64,000 nt of DNA from Paracoccaceae bacterium (GTDB lineage: Bacteria > Pseudomonadota > Alphaproteobacteria > Rhodobacterales > Rhodobacteraceae): assembly GCA_002697345.1 (NCBI GenBank), contig NZVE01000072.1:129317-193316 (forward strand), read 5' to 3'. Both the position numbers and the translations under genes were made by a program. The notes beneath the pieces were generated by a model that was not told the DNA's origin, searched no databases, and was given only the letters and a program-made list of their open reading frames with translations. Each line of letters begins with the position of its first letter. Position 1 is the first letter of the stretch. Shown piece by piece: positions 1 through 7,720 of the stretch.

Positions 1-761
1 GATTTTTCTTTTGCGAGTGTATTATGAATTCGCGTAAAAATTTTGATATTTTTTTTAAAAACTTTTGCCAGCTCTAGTGAAGCAGATTTTCTTTTCTCTC
101 TATCAGTATCAGTAAGTAAATTTAACGTAGACTCTATTCCCATAGTCTCATTTGAAACTTTAAACTCTAAGCCTGAGATAGTTTCATCAAATAACCTGTT
201 CCAAGAAGATGAGCCAACTGTTGAGAGGTCGTGAATATAATGCTCTAATTGTTCTGATAGTTGATGCGGACGCATTGTTCTAAGCCTATCAAATATTGGT
301 TTATACCGGTTTAACTTTTTATTTGTATTAAAAAGCCTATTTAATTTAACTTCATCAAGCTTATTTATTTCCAATGAGAAAAAAATTAAATGAGAGGTTA
401 TATTTGTAAGACTATCTTGTTTATCAATTAGAAACTTACTCCTAGTTTCATTTGTTGTTTCTTGATAGTGTCGTAGACCTGCATATGACATTATTCGTCC
501 TGAAACTTGCTCAATGGTTTCATATCTTGTTATGCAGTTGAGCATACCCTTATCGTCCAACGTAGATAAATTTGTTTCATAATCAGCAGCAAAGCTTTTA
601 CACTCAGTCTTCAACCAATTAACGTCATTCGTTATTTCTGTACATTCAGGGCTAGAGTATAAGTCGCTCAGATCCCAGTCAGGTAACCCTGCCAGAGCAC
701 CACTTTGTTCAGCCTTATTAAGTAGTAAGTCATTTGTTAAGCATTTTAAAAAAACAGCCAT
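1..761 (-). CDS. pepF: Oligoendopeptidase F (M3 family), N-terminal part, cut by window edge
   Basis: The minus strand is open from an ATG at 761 to base 1 with no stop, giving 253 residues; the C-terminal half lies outside the window. The start has a good ribosome binding site (GAGG, about 8 bases upstream). The protein opens with LPDWDLSDLY after about 25 residues and continues through IMSYAGLRHY, SLEINKLDE and RTMRPHQLSEQLE, the pattern of the helical N-terminal domain of alphaproteobacterial M3 oligoendopeptidases. These are cytoplasmic zinc peptidases that degrade short peptides. The zinc-binding HExxH motif belongs in the missing part, so activity cannot be judged here. The next gene upstream, an FMN-dependent dehydrogenase, is on the same strand 45 bases away and may be co-transcribed. 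The family assignment rests on remembered motifs and is fairly secure. Confidence 0.85.
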   Translation of the reverse strand, partial: MAVFLKCLTNDLLLNKAEQSGALAGLPDWDLSDLYSSPECTEITNDVNWLKTECKSFAADYETNLSTLDDKGMLNCITRYETIEQVSGRIMSYAGLRHYQETTNETRSKFLIDKQDSLTNITSHLIFFSLEINKLDEVKLNRLFNTNKKLNRYKPIFDRLRTMRPHQLSEQLEHYIHDLSTVGSSSWNRLFDETISGLEFKVSNETMGIESTLNLLTDTDREKRKSASLELAKVFKKNIKIFTRIHNTLAKEK

Positions 762-806
762 TTATATTACCTCGTAAATATATAAACTTATAAAATTTTA
801 ATTGTT

Positions 807-1928
807 TTAGGTCTTTATGTCTGAGATGTGTTGAAGGCCTAATTGTCCCATATTAGAAATTAAGTCTTTTGTTAAAATATCAATCAGATGATTGGGACCT
901 CTTGTTCCCATAGCACCTAAAGAGTAATGCCAAGCTCCCCCCATCATTACAAAATCTGCGCCTAATGATAGGGCTCTTAAGATATCTAGGCCTCCTTCTA
1001 TTCCGCTATCAAAAATGATTGGTAGCTTGGTAACTTCCTTTATTTTTGGCAAAACCTCTATTGAAGAGAAAGTACCGTCGAATTGGCGCCCAGCATGGTT
1101 TGAGACCCATATAGCATTAACACCTTCTTGCTCTAAACTCCTTGCATCTTCTGCTCTCATTATCCCTTTAACTACTAAATTCCCTTTCCATTTCTTCCTT
1201 AGGTTCCTTAAATAATTTATGTCTGGCGATGTTCTCAATAAGTATCCAATATGCGCTGTAGAAGAGAGAGACTTTCTTTCGTTAGAATAACTTTGCATTA
1301 GCTTCATTTTTGGTATTCCACTTCTAAGAGTGTTAGCCAACCAAACTGGTTTTTTAATCGCTTGCAAACCTAGGCGCCCTGTAAGCCTGGGTGGGTGAGT
1401 TAATCCACCACGTATCTGCTTTTCTCTTCTTGATGCATCGGGAACATCGACAGTTAAAACTAGAGTCGTAAATCCTGAATCTTTTACCCTTTTTAATATA
1501 TCATCTAGTATTTCAGTTTCTCGAGGTGGATATAATTGAAACCAAGCATTTTTATCAATATGGGTAGCCAGGTCCTCTGGAGTTTGGCTCGCAACCGTTG
1601 AAAGTGTGTAGGGTATATTATGTCTTGCTGCCGTTCCTGCCAAAATTTTTTCAGCATTAGGCCAAATTAAACCAGACATTCCAACAGGTGCAACACCAAA
1701 AGGTAAATTGTATTCGTGATTTAATATAGTAGTTTTAAGGTTTGGGTTTATATCCCCGTGGAGTATTGATGGATAAAACATTATTTCATCAAGTTTGATT
1801 CTGTTTCTTTTTCGTGTGTGTTCTAACCCTGTTCCACTATCTAAATATTCCCATACAAAATGTGGAATTCTCTTTTGTGCTCTTTTTTTAAGATCTGATA
1901 CGGCAGGAAATTTTGAATGATAGTCCAT
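807..1928 (-). CDS. FMN-dependent alpha-hydroxy-acid dehydrogenase (L-lactate dehydrogenase/oxidase family)
   Basis: A 373-residue TIM-barrel flavoenzyme of the LldD/glycolate oxidase family, which oxidises L-2-hydroxy acids to 2-oxo acids. Visible family motifs are YLDSGTG (residues 28-34), the Q-x-Y substrate/flavin strand (FQLYPPRE), TVDVPDASRREKQIRGG, the flavin lysine in VVKGI, and SNHAGRQFDG (276-285), which carries the catalytic histidine (H278) and the substrate arginine. The later motif usually written DSG-I/V-R-x-G reads FDSGIEGG (about 305-312), so the usual arginine is a glutamate, and GG of the SNHGGRQ motif is AG. The fold and chemistry are clear but the substrate is not; L-lactate is a default guess. 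It faces the divergent uvrD gene across 126 bases and sits just upstream of pepF on its own strand. Confidence 0.85.
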   Translation of the reverse strand: MDYHSKFPAVSDLKKRAQKRIPHFVWEYLDSGTGLEHTRKRNRIKLDEIMFYPSILHGDINPNLKTTILNHEYNLPFGVAPVGMSGLIWPNAEKILAGTAARHNIPYTLSTVASQTPEDLATHIDKNAWFQLYPPRETEILDDILKRVKDSGFTTLVLTVDVPDASRREKQIRGGLTHPPRLTGRLGLQAIKKPVWLANTLRSGIPKMKLMQSYSNERKSLSSTAHIGYLLRTSPDINYLRNLRKKWKGNLVVKGIMRAEDARSLEQEGVNAIWVSNHAGRQFDGTFSSIEVLPKIKEVTKLPIIFDSGIEGGLDILRALSLGADFVMMGGAWHYSLGAMGTRGPNHLIDILTKDLISNMGQLGLQHISDIKT

Positions 1929-2054
1929 AGGCTCTTTTTCCCTTATTTATTAAAAAAGTCCAGAAAAATAATAGGAACAAAATAAGAACTGGCTTTAACT
2001 TAAGGTTTTATCCCTGTATTAGATCAATATAACATAAAAAGAGGAATTAAGATA

Positions 2055-4406
2055 TTGCGTAAAGACCAGGACCTCTTAGAGCCTCTACTGCCGCCGTATA
2101 TTAGAGAACTTAATGAGCCTCAACAAGAAGCAGTCTTGAGCTTAATAGGGCCAGTTTTAATGCTTGCTGGGGCAGGCACGGGTAAAACCAAAGCATTGAC
2201 CGCTAGATTTGTGCATTTGTTAAAAACTGGTAGTGCTCACCCTAATGAGATTTTTGCAGTTACTTTTACTAATAAAGCTGCATTTGAAATGAAAAATAGA
2301 GTTGGTGACTTATTAGGCCGGAATGTGGAAGGCTTTAAGTGGTTGGGAACCTTCCATTCAGTATGTGCTCGTTTCCTACGTAAACATGCGGAACTTGCAG
2401 GTTTAGAGCCAAATTTTACTATTTTAGATACTGATGATCAGTTAAGGATTTTCAAACAACTGATTCAAGCTGAAAATATTGATGAAAAAAATTGGCCAGC
2501 TCGCTTATTAGCCTCAACCATAGATAATTGGAAGAATAGAGCATTTACGCCCGAAAACTTACCTATGTCTGAAAACGATAAGTATGATGGTCTAGGACGT
2601 TCTTTATACGCCCAGTATCAAGATCGTTTAACGAGACTCAATGCTTGTGATTTTGGAGATTTATTACTTAAGGTCGTAACCTTACTACAAGCGAATAAAG
2701 ACTTACTTCAAAGGTATCAGAAACTATTTAAATATATCTTAGTTGATGAGTATCAGGATACTAACGTGGTTCAGTACTTACTCTTGAGACTGCTGGCTGC
2801 AGGACACCAAAATATCTGTTGTGTTGGGGATGATGACCAATCTATCTACGGTTGGCGTGGAGCAGAAGTAGGAAATATTTTACGGTTTGAGAGTGATTTT
2901 AAAGATGCAAAAATAATTCGTTTAGAGCAAAACTATAGATCAACTGAATACATTTTGGCAGCCGCAACTGGAGTGATAAGTGCAAATAAAAATCGTTTAG
3001 GTAAAACATTATGGACAAGCTCTAAGGGAGGGGAACGCGTTCGATTGATAGGTCACTGGGATGGAGGTGAAGAGGCTATTTGGATCAGTGATGAAATTGA
3101 GGCAATGCAAGTAGGCACTAGGGGTCTAAGGAAATATAATTTAAGTGAAGTGTCAATTTTGGTTAGGGCATCTCATCAAATGAGAGCGTTTGAAGATAGG
3201 TTTTTAAAGACAGGTTTGCCTTATAGGGTAATTGGAGGTCCTCGATTTTATGAGCGATTAGAAGTTAGAGATGCCATCGCCTATTTCAGGTTATTAGTAT
3301 CTTCGAGAGATGATCTTGCCTTTGACAGAATTATTAATACTCCCAAAAGGGGCTTGGGTGATAGTGCTCAACAGAAAATTCGAGAAAACTCAAGGGTAGC
3401 TGACAAATCTCTACTAGATGGAGCAAGAGAATGCTTGTTATCAAATAAAATATCAGGAAAGGGTGCAACCCAGTTAAGGCTACTTTTAGATACCCTGGAT
3501 AGATTGCGTAAGATGTACATTCAAGGGACAATTTCTCATATCGAAATGGCTGAACAAATATTAGAGGAGTCAGGTTACACGAGAATGTGGATGAGTTTAC
3601 AGGATAAGACACCAGATGCTGGTGGTAGGTTAGAGAATTTGAAAGAGTTAATAAAGGGGTTGGAAGAATTTGAGAATATGGAGGGTTTTCTTGAGCATAT
3701 AGCTTTGGTTATGGAAAATAGTACGGACAATGAAGTTGAAAAAGTTAGCATAATGACCCTACATGCTGCTAAAGGATTAGAGTTTCCTGCTGTCTTTCTA
3801 CCTGGTTGGGAGGATGGATTGTTCCCTTCGCAACGTTCAATGGATGAAAGTGGTGTGAAAGGTTTGGAAGAAGAGAGAAGGCTTGCATACGTTGGTATCA
3901 CTCGAGCAGAGGAGCTTTGTACCATTTCATTTGTTGGTAGCCGGCAGGTTTACGGGCAGTGGCAGTCAGCTATTCCTTCACGATTTATTGATAATATCCC
4001 AGTAGAGTATATCGAGAACTTAACTTTACCAGGCCTATACGGTTATCAGTTGGATGAGAGGATTAATCAAGACATTGATAACGCTGCTACTTTGTCTGAT
4101 GACATTCAATCACGAGCGGCGATGGCTGATGTGTATCAATCTCCAGGGTGGAGGAGGCTTCAAAACTCTAAAAAAACCCATAAAGATCCTAAAGTTGAAA
4201 TTAAGAGTTCTATAACAGATGCAGAGATACTTAGTGGGAGATTTTTAGTGGATGATAAGGTTTTTCACCAAAAATTTGGTTATGGAGTTATCCTAGCTTT
4301 AGACGGTGGAAATGCTGATGTGTTTTTTGAAAAAGCTGGAGAAAAAAAATTAAGAGCCCCGATTGAGAAATATTTAATTTTGGCAGATTCTCTAGATGAG
4401 TTATAA
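2055..4406 (+). CDS. uvrD: UvrD/PcrA-type superfamily 1 ATP-dependent DNA helicase
   Basis: A 783-residue 3'-5' DNA helicase of the UvrD/PcrA/Rep group, used in nucleotide excision repair, mismatch repair and clearing of stalled forks. All SF1A motifs are visible: Walker A AGAGTGKT (38-45), motif II DEYQDTN (from 231), motif III GDDDQSIYGWRGA (from 258), QNYRST (motif IV), MTLHAAKGLEFP (from 567) and RRLAYVGITRAEE (about 608). The C-terminus has the usual small domain (FGYGVILALDGG...). The start is TTG, supported by GAGG at 2041-2044; no in-frame ATG sits nearby. The length is normal for alphaproteobacterial UvrD. It is followed by a GC-rich hairpin. Rep would be the only close alternative; the C-terminal extension favours UvrD/PcrA. 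Confidence 0.95.
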   Translation: MRKDQDLLEPLLPPYIRELNEPQQEAVLSLIGPVLMLAGAGTGKTKALTARFVHLLKTGSAHPNEIFAVTFTNKAAFEMKNRVGDLLGRNVEGFKWLGTFHSVCARFLRKHAELAGLEPNFTILDTDDQLRIFKQLIQAENIDEKNWPARLLASTIDNWKNRAFTPENLPMSENDKYDGLGRSLYAQYQDRLTRLNACDFGDLLLKVVTLLQANKDLLQRYQKLFKYILVDEYQDTNVVQYLLLRLLAAGHQNICCVGDDDQSIYGWRGAEVGNILRFESDFKDAKIIRLEQNYRSTEYILAAATGVISANKNRLGKTLWTSSKGGERVRLIGHWDGGEEAIWISDEIEAMQVGTRGLRKYNLSEVSILVRASHQMRAFEDRFLKTGLPYRVIGGPRFYERLEVRDAIAYFRLLVSSRDDLAFDRIINTPKRGLGDSAQQKIRENSRVADKSLLDGARECLLSNKISGKGATQLRLLLDTLDRLRKMYIQGTISHIEMAEQILEESGYTRMWMSLQDKTPDAGGRLENLKELIKGLEEFENMEGFLEHIALVMENSTDNEVEKVSIMTLHAAKGLEFPAVFLPGWEDGLFPSQRSMDESGVKGLEEERRLAYVGITRAEELCTISFVGSRQVYGQWQSAIPSRFIDNIPVEYIENLTLPGLYGYQLDERINQDIDNAATLSDDIQSRAAMADVYQSPGWRRLQNSKKTHKDPKVEIKSSITDAEILSGRFLVDDKVFHQKFGYGVILALDGGNADVFFEKAGEKKLRAPIEKYLILADSLDEL

Positions 4407-4414
4407 AAATTTTT

Positions 4415-4444
4415 GTGGCGGTGCAGGGAGGAATGCACCGCCAC
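4415..4444 (+). terminator. GC-rich hairpin after uvrD, likely terminator
   Basis: A perfect 11-bp inverted repeat, GTGGCGGTGCA (4415-4425) and its complement (4434-4444), encloses the 8-base loop GGGAGGAA just after the uvrD stop. The stability and position suggest transcription termination, but the plus-strand tail is CTTAAAAA, not a clean run of T, so it is an atypical intrinsic terminator. The 9-mer GGGAGGAAT occurs in the hairpin loop (4426-4434) and again in front of the short ORF at 4476. Confidence 0.55.
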
Positions 4445-4475
4445 CTTAAAAACCAGAAAACATAAGGGAGGAATA

Positions 4476-4508
4476 ATGTCGTCTATAGCTTTAATAAAAT
4501 CACTATAG
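4476..4508 (+). other. Possible 10-codon leader ORF upstream of mrp
   Basis: An ATG at 4476 follows a strong Shine-Dalgarno-like run (AAGGGAGG, 4464-4471) by four bases and opens a 10-codon frame (MSSIALIKSL) that ends at TAG 4506-4508, 108 bases before mrp. The composition shows no obvious amino-acid run of the classic attenuator type. It may be a translated leader peptide, or the ribosome site may be a chance purine run. It is recorded because the purine run repeats the loop sequence of the preceding hairpin. Low confidence. Confidence 0.2.
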
Positions 4509-4616
4509 TTTTTTGAGGTTATGTAGACAATAATTATTAAAGCATTTCTGATATGCAAAAAACACATATCAATTACCACAACTTGTGCTAAAGAACTTTT
4601 ATTTGGAGTAAAATTA

Positions 4617-5699
4617 ATGAATTCATTGCAAAACAAAGTCTTGGACTGTTTGTCTTCTATTGAGGTTCCTGGAGGATCTAATTTAATTTCTAGAGATTTA
4701 ATACGAGCTTTAGAAATCAAAGATGGAGTTGTACGTTTTGTGATTGAGATAGATAACTCTGAAGCTGAGCTATTTAATCCTATCGTTAAAAATACCCAAA
4801 GGGTTTTAGAAGCAATTGATGGTGTTTCCAAGGCTTCTATAGTTTTGACATCTCAACGAGACGTAAGTGAGACAAGTTCGAATTCCCGACCTCCAGATTT
4901 AAAAATTGGCAAACATCCTGATCAAAGAGTGGAATCCATGAAGCCAGATAGTATACGACACATTATAGCAGTTGGTTCTGGAAAAGGAGGTGTTGGAAAA
5001 TCCACTGTATCAGTAAATCTAGCAGTTTCCCTTGCTAAAAAAGGTGTGCGAGTTGGTTTGCTGGATGCGGATATTTATGGTCCGTCACAACCCAAAATGC
5101 TTGGGTTGACTGGAAGACCAGACTCTCCAGACGGAAAAACTATTATTCCTTTATCGGCATTTGGAGTTGTTGTAATGTCTATTGGTTTTATGGTTGACCC
5201 CTCTAAGGCGATAGTTTGGCGTGGGCCCATGTTACAGGGAGCTCTTCAGCAGATGTTAGGTCAGGTTCAGTGGGGGGATTTGGATGTGCTAATAGTTGAT
5301 CTTCCTCCTGGAACTGGGGATGTTCAGCTTAGCCTTTGCCAAAAAGCAGAACTTAGTGGAGCAATCATAGTTTCCACACCGCAAGATGTGTCATTGATAG
5401 ATGCCAAAAAGGCTATTGATATGCTTAATGGTCTGAAGGTGCCAGTGCTTGGGTTAATAGAAAACATGTCCAATTATATTTGTCCAAAGTGCGGGCATGA
5501 GGCAGAAATTTTTGGACATGGGGGTGTGCGTGCAGAAGCATCTAAAATGGGGTTACCGTTTTGGGGGGAAATTCCTTTAGATCTGGAAATTAGATTGTCT
5601 GGAGATGCCGGAAAGCCAGTTGCTACTGGAGATGGATCAACTTCTGATCCGTACGCCTCGATTGCACAGAAGCTTATTGACAGCGTCATTTCAAATTAA
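4617..5699 (+). CDS. mrp: Mrp/ApbC-type Fe-S cluster carrier P-loop ATPase
   Basis: A 360-residue member of the Mrp/NBP35 family, which binds a 4Fe-4S cluster at a dimer interface and passes it to apo-proteins in the cytoplasm. Residues 1-85 form a short MIP18/DUF59-like domain. The deviant Walker A motif GSGKGGVGKST lies at about 120-130, IVDLPPGTGD follows as the switch/Walker B region, and a CxxC pair (C289, C292 in YICPKCGH) supplies the cluster ligands. The start is ATG with a moderate GGAG box about 8 bases upstream. It stands alone between uvrD and the dcw cluster, with its own upstream region of about 200 bases. The assignment is firm. Confidence 0.95.
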   Translation: MNSLQNKVLDCLSSIEVPGGSNLISRDLIRALEIKDGVVRFVIEIDNSEAELFNPIVKNTQRVLEAIDGVSKASIVLTSQRDVSETSSNSRPPDLKIGKHPDQRVESMKPDSIRHIIAVGSGKGGVGKSTVSVNLAVSLAKKGVRVGLLDADIYGPSQPKMLGLTGRPDSPDGKTIIPLSAFGVVVMSIGFMVDPSKAIVWRGPMLQGALQQMLGQVQWGDLDVLIVDLPPGTGDVQLSLCQKAELSGAIIVSTPQDVSLIDAKKAIDMLNGLKVPVLGLIENMSNYICPKCGHEAEIFGHGGVRAEASKMGLPFWGEIPLDLEIRLSGDAGKPVATGDGSTSDPYASIAQKLIDSVISN

Positions 5700-5906
5700 C
5701 GTAATAGTTAAGTTGATTTAAGTTTTAAATTATACGAACGAATCATAAAGGTTTTTTTTATAAATCTTAAAATTTTGTCTTATTTAGAAATTTTCTCTAA
5801 TCTTGGTAATTATTTAGGAAATTTATATTACTAAATATAGATGTGTTTTTATATATAGGCACAATATATAGATATATTAGTTAATTAAATTTTTTTTTAC
5901 TTAAAA

Positions 5907-5950
5907 TGGGATAGATTCCCATAAAGTGGTATTGATTTCCGTCTAATCCC
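5907..5950. promoter_or_regulatory. Candidate MraZ-binding repeats upstream of mraZ
   Basis: Two related blocks, TGGGATAGATTCCC (5907-5920) and TGGTATTGATTTCC (5927-5940), lie exactly 20 bp apart, and a further ATCCC follows at 5946-5950. Read on the minus strand, GGGAT, GGAAA and GGGAA boxes fall in 10-bp steps. MraZ proteins are known to bind phased TGGG-type boxes upstream of their own gene, and these repeats overlap the best promoter candidate (5932-5959), which fits autorepression. The assignment is by pattern and position only. Confidence 0.45.
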
Positions 5951-5959
5951 GTGTATATT
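5932..5959 (+). promoter_or_regulatory. Candidate sigma-70 promoter for the dcw leader
   Basis: TTGATT (5932-5937) and TATATT (5954-5959) are separated by 16 bases and resemble -35 and -10 boxes. Transcription would begin near 5965, exactly at the first base of the 9-bp stem that closes the first domain of the structured leader. The overlap with the MraZ-like boxes supports its being the regulated mraZ/dcw promoter. No experimental start is known to me. Confidence 0.45.
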
Positions 5960-5964
5960 TAACT

Positions 5965-6167
5965 CACGATAAACGAGGGTTAAATAAAATAGGGGCATCT
6001 AAGAACCCCAATAGGCGACCATAAAGGTTTCATACAGGCTCCCATTTTATCGTGAACTAGTTTGAACCTGCGCAAGCAGACATCCCCCCAGGTGGTGCGG
6101 GTCAAACACCTCCAAAAGAGGAATTCAGCGGATTGGGTTATGGCAGTGACCCAACCGCTGTTTCTTT
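5965..6167 (+). ncRNA. Structured leader RNA or small RNA of unknown family upstream of mraZ
   Basis: The roughly 200 bases after the promoter can fold into successive hairpins. Domain 1 is closed by CACGATAAA (5965-5973) pairing with TTTATCGTG (6046-6054), with an inner GGGG (5992-5995)/CCCC (6006-6009) hairpin. Domain 2 pairs TTTGA (6061-6065) with TCAAA (6102-6106); an alternative pairing AGGTG (6090-6094) with CACCT (6107-6111) excludes it. Domain 3 is an intrinsic terminator (6126-6167). The mraZ ribosome site begins 14 bases later. I found none of the signature sequences of RNase P RNA, SRP RNA, tmRNA or common riboswitches. It could be an attenuated 5' leader of the dcw operon or an independent small RNA that ends at the terminator. 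Confidence 0.5.
6126..6167 (+). terminator. Intrinsic terminator between the mraZ promoter and mraZ
   Basis: CAGCGG-A-TTGGGT (6126-6138) pairs with ACCCAACCGCTG (6149-6160): 12 base pairs with one bulged A and a 10-base loop, followed directly by TTTCTTT (6161-6167). This is the best plus-strand intrinsic terminator I saw in the window, and it lies only 30 bases before the mraZ start. Bases 6132-6139 can also pair with 6004-6012 upstream (CCCAAT plus flanking AA), a possible antiterminator. Confidence 0.7.
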
Positions 6168-6196
6168 AGCGTATCGGATAAAGGAGCTTACTAGAT

Positions 6197-6718
6197 TTGA
6201 CAGATAGATTTAGAGGCGAAGGGATACATAAGGTCGATGGGAAAGGCCGCGTATCGATTCCAGTACTCTTTCGACGAGTTCTTGAGTCTGGTGATCCGGA
6301 TTGGACGGAAGGTCTAAATCCAAATGCTGTGATAGTATATGGAGGCATAACCCAAAAATATTTGGAAGTGTATACTCAGAAAGCTATTAATGAGGTTGAC
6401 TCAAAAATCTCTCATTTACCGCGAGGTTCAAAGGAACGTCGTGCCTTGGAGCATATTTTTAACGGGCAAGCTCTTCCGACTCAACCTGACGAATCTGGAC
6501 GATTGGTGATACCTCTACGCTTACGAGAGAAAGTTGGAATTACTAACGAAGCACATTTTTCTGCAACCGGAGACACATTCCAAATTTGGTCACCTGAATC
6601 ATCTTATGAGCAAGCTAAGTCAATTGAGAACTGGTTAACAGAGCAAGGTAATGATTTTGATCCTCTAGTTTTATTAAGTTCGGGTTCCAATAAAGATATT
6701 AAAGAAAAAATGGATTAA
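6197..6718 (+). CDS. mraZ: MraZ, transcriptional regulator of the division/cell-wall cluster
   Basis: A 173-residue protein with two SpoVT-AbrB-like DNA-binding repeats: KVDGKGRVSIPVLFRR near residue 15 and DESGRLVIPLRLREKVGI near residue 100. MraZ forms rings and represses its own operon by binding phased boxes before the gene; candidate boxes are present at 5907-5950. The start is TTG at 6197, chosen because AAGGAG lies at 6181-6186 with normal spacing. The C-terminal tail (about 25 residues beyond the second repeat) is common in alphaproteobacterial forms. It is first in the cluster, 3 bases from rsmH. The assignment is firm. Confidence 0.96.
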   Translation: MTDRFRGEGIHKVDGKGRVSIPVLFRRVLESGDPDWTEGLNPNAVIVYGGITQKYLEVYTQKAINEVDSKISHLPRGSKERRALEHIFNGQALPTQPDESGRLVIPLRLREKVGITNEAHFSATGDTFQIWSPESSYEQAKSIENWLTEQGNDFDPLVLLSSGSNKDIKEKMD

Positions 6719-6721
6719 GAA

Positions 6722-7720
6722 ATGGAAAGTATGGCCTGCAATTCCAATCAAAAGGCACAGCATACTCCGGTTCTGATTAATACTATTGTGAACAACATCC
6801 AACCACAAGGAACTTGGATAGATGGGACTTTTGGTGCTGGGGGCTATAGCCGTGCCTTACTGGAAAGTGGGGCCGTAAAGGTTTTTGGGATCGATAAAGA
6901 CCCCAATGTAATTAAGCTTTCGCAGGATTTGTCCGAAGAGTTTTCGGGACGGTTTTCTTTTTTTTTAGGAAAATTTTCTAAAGTTGAAGAATTTGTAGAT
7001 AAAGCCATTGTAGATGGCGTCATTTTTGATCTTGGGGTCTCATCCATGCAATTAGATCAGGCCAAACGTGGATTTTCGTTTAGACATGATGGGCCACTAG
7101 ATATGCGTATGGGCGAAGGGGGTCTTTCTGCGGCGGATATAGTAAATAGTTTTGAAGAAGAAGAGATCGCTGATATTCTTTTTCAATATGGAGAAGAAAA
7201 ATCTTCAAGGTTGATTGCAAAAAAAATAGTTTCAGCGCGACCAATAACGTCCACTCTAAGTTTATCAACTATAATACATGGTTGCTTTAATAATCGAACT
7301 GACACTAAGACTCATCCAGCGACAAAATCATTCCAGGCCTTACGCATTGCAGTAAATGATGAGTTAGCCGAGCTCGTTCGTGGATTAGAGGCTGCTGAAC
7401 GGATACTGAAGCCGGGTGGAGAGCTAGTGGTTGTTACCTTTCACTCATTAGAGGACCGAATTGTAAAGAAGTTTCTTCGTTCTAGGTCAATTGGTAAAGG
7501 AAATGCTAATAGACATTCCCCCACATCTGAAAATGTTTCTCCAAGCTTTATACTGAAGAGCTCTAAACCTTATTTAGTAAAAGATAACGAACGACAGTCT
7601 AATCCTCGATCACGCTCTGCAAAACTTAGAATAGCTATACGATCGGACGCAGACCCATTCTCTCCCCAAAGAAAAAAATTAGGTCTCCCAAAGTTAGCTA
7701 TGAAAAGTTTAACATTATGA
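6722..7720 (+). CDS. rsmH: 16S rRNA (cytosine1402-N4)-methyltransferase RsmH
   Basis: A 332-residue S-adenosylmethionine-dependent enzyme that makes N4-methylcytosine at position 1402 in the decoding centre of 16S rRNA (old name MraW). The SAM-binding loop GTFGAGGYS is at 35-43, followed by DLGVSSMQLD, the inserted helical domain, and TFHSLEDRIVKKF near 239. The basic C-terminus with NPRSRSAKLR is typical. The ATG is 3 bases after the mraZ stop, and the stop overlaps the ftsL start by 4 bases, so translation is probably coupled. Its presence second in the dcw cluster is nearly universal. Confidence 0.97.
   Translation: MESMACNSNQKAQHTPVLINTIVNNIQPQGTWIDGTFGAGGYSRALLESGAVKVFGIDKDPNVIKLSQDLSEEFSGRFSFFLGKFSKVEEFVDKAIVDGVIFDLGVSSMQLDQAKRGFSFRHDGPLDMRMGEGGLSAADIVNSFEEEEIADILFQYGEEKSSRLIAKKIVSARPITSTLSLSTIIHGCFNNRTDTKTHPATKSFQALRIAVNDELAELVRGLEAAERILKPGGELVVVTFHSLEDRIVKKFLRSRSIGKGNANRHSPTSENVSPSFILKSSKPYLVKDNERQSNPRSRSAKLRIAIRSDADPFSPQRKKLGLPKLAMKSLTL

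Noticed and set aside
43..234. 63-codon plus-strand frame at the window start
   Set aside because: It is antisense to the clear oligoendopeptidase F sequence on the minus strand.
4280..4831. 183-codon minus-strand frame spanning the end of uvrD and the start of mrp
   Set aside because: It overlaps two firm genes and the hairpin between them, and its product is low-complexity without recognisable domains.
5965..6167. RNase P RNA, 6S RNA or tmRNA as identity of the leader
   Set aside because: The conserved RNase P core (GAGGAAAGTCC type) and its length of over 300 bases are missing; no 5'/3' end pairing of the 6S type is seen; no tag frame or acceptor stem of tmRNA is present. A short likeness of CGCAAGC...CCCC to 6S RNA is too weak to use.
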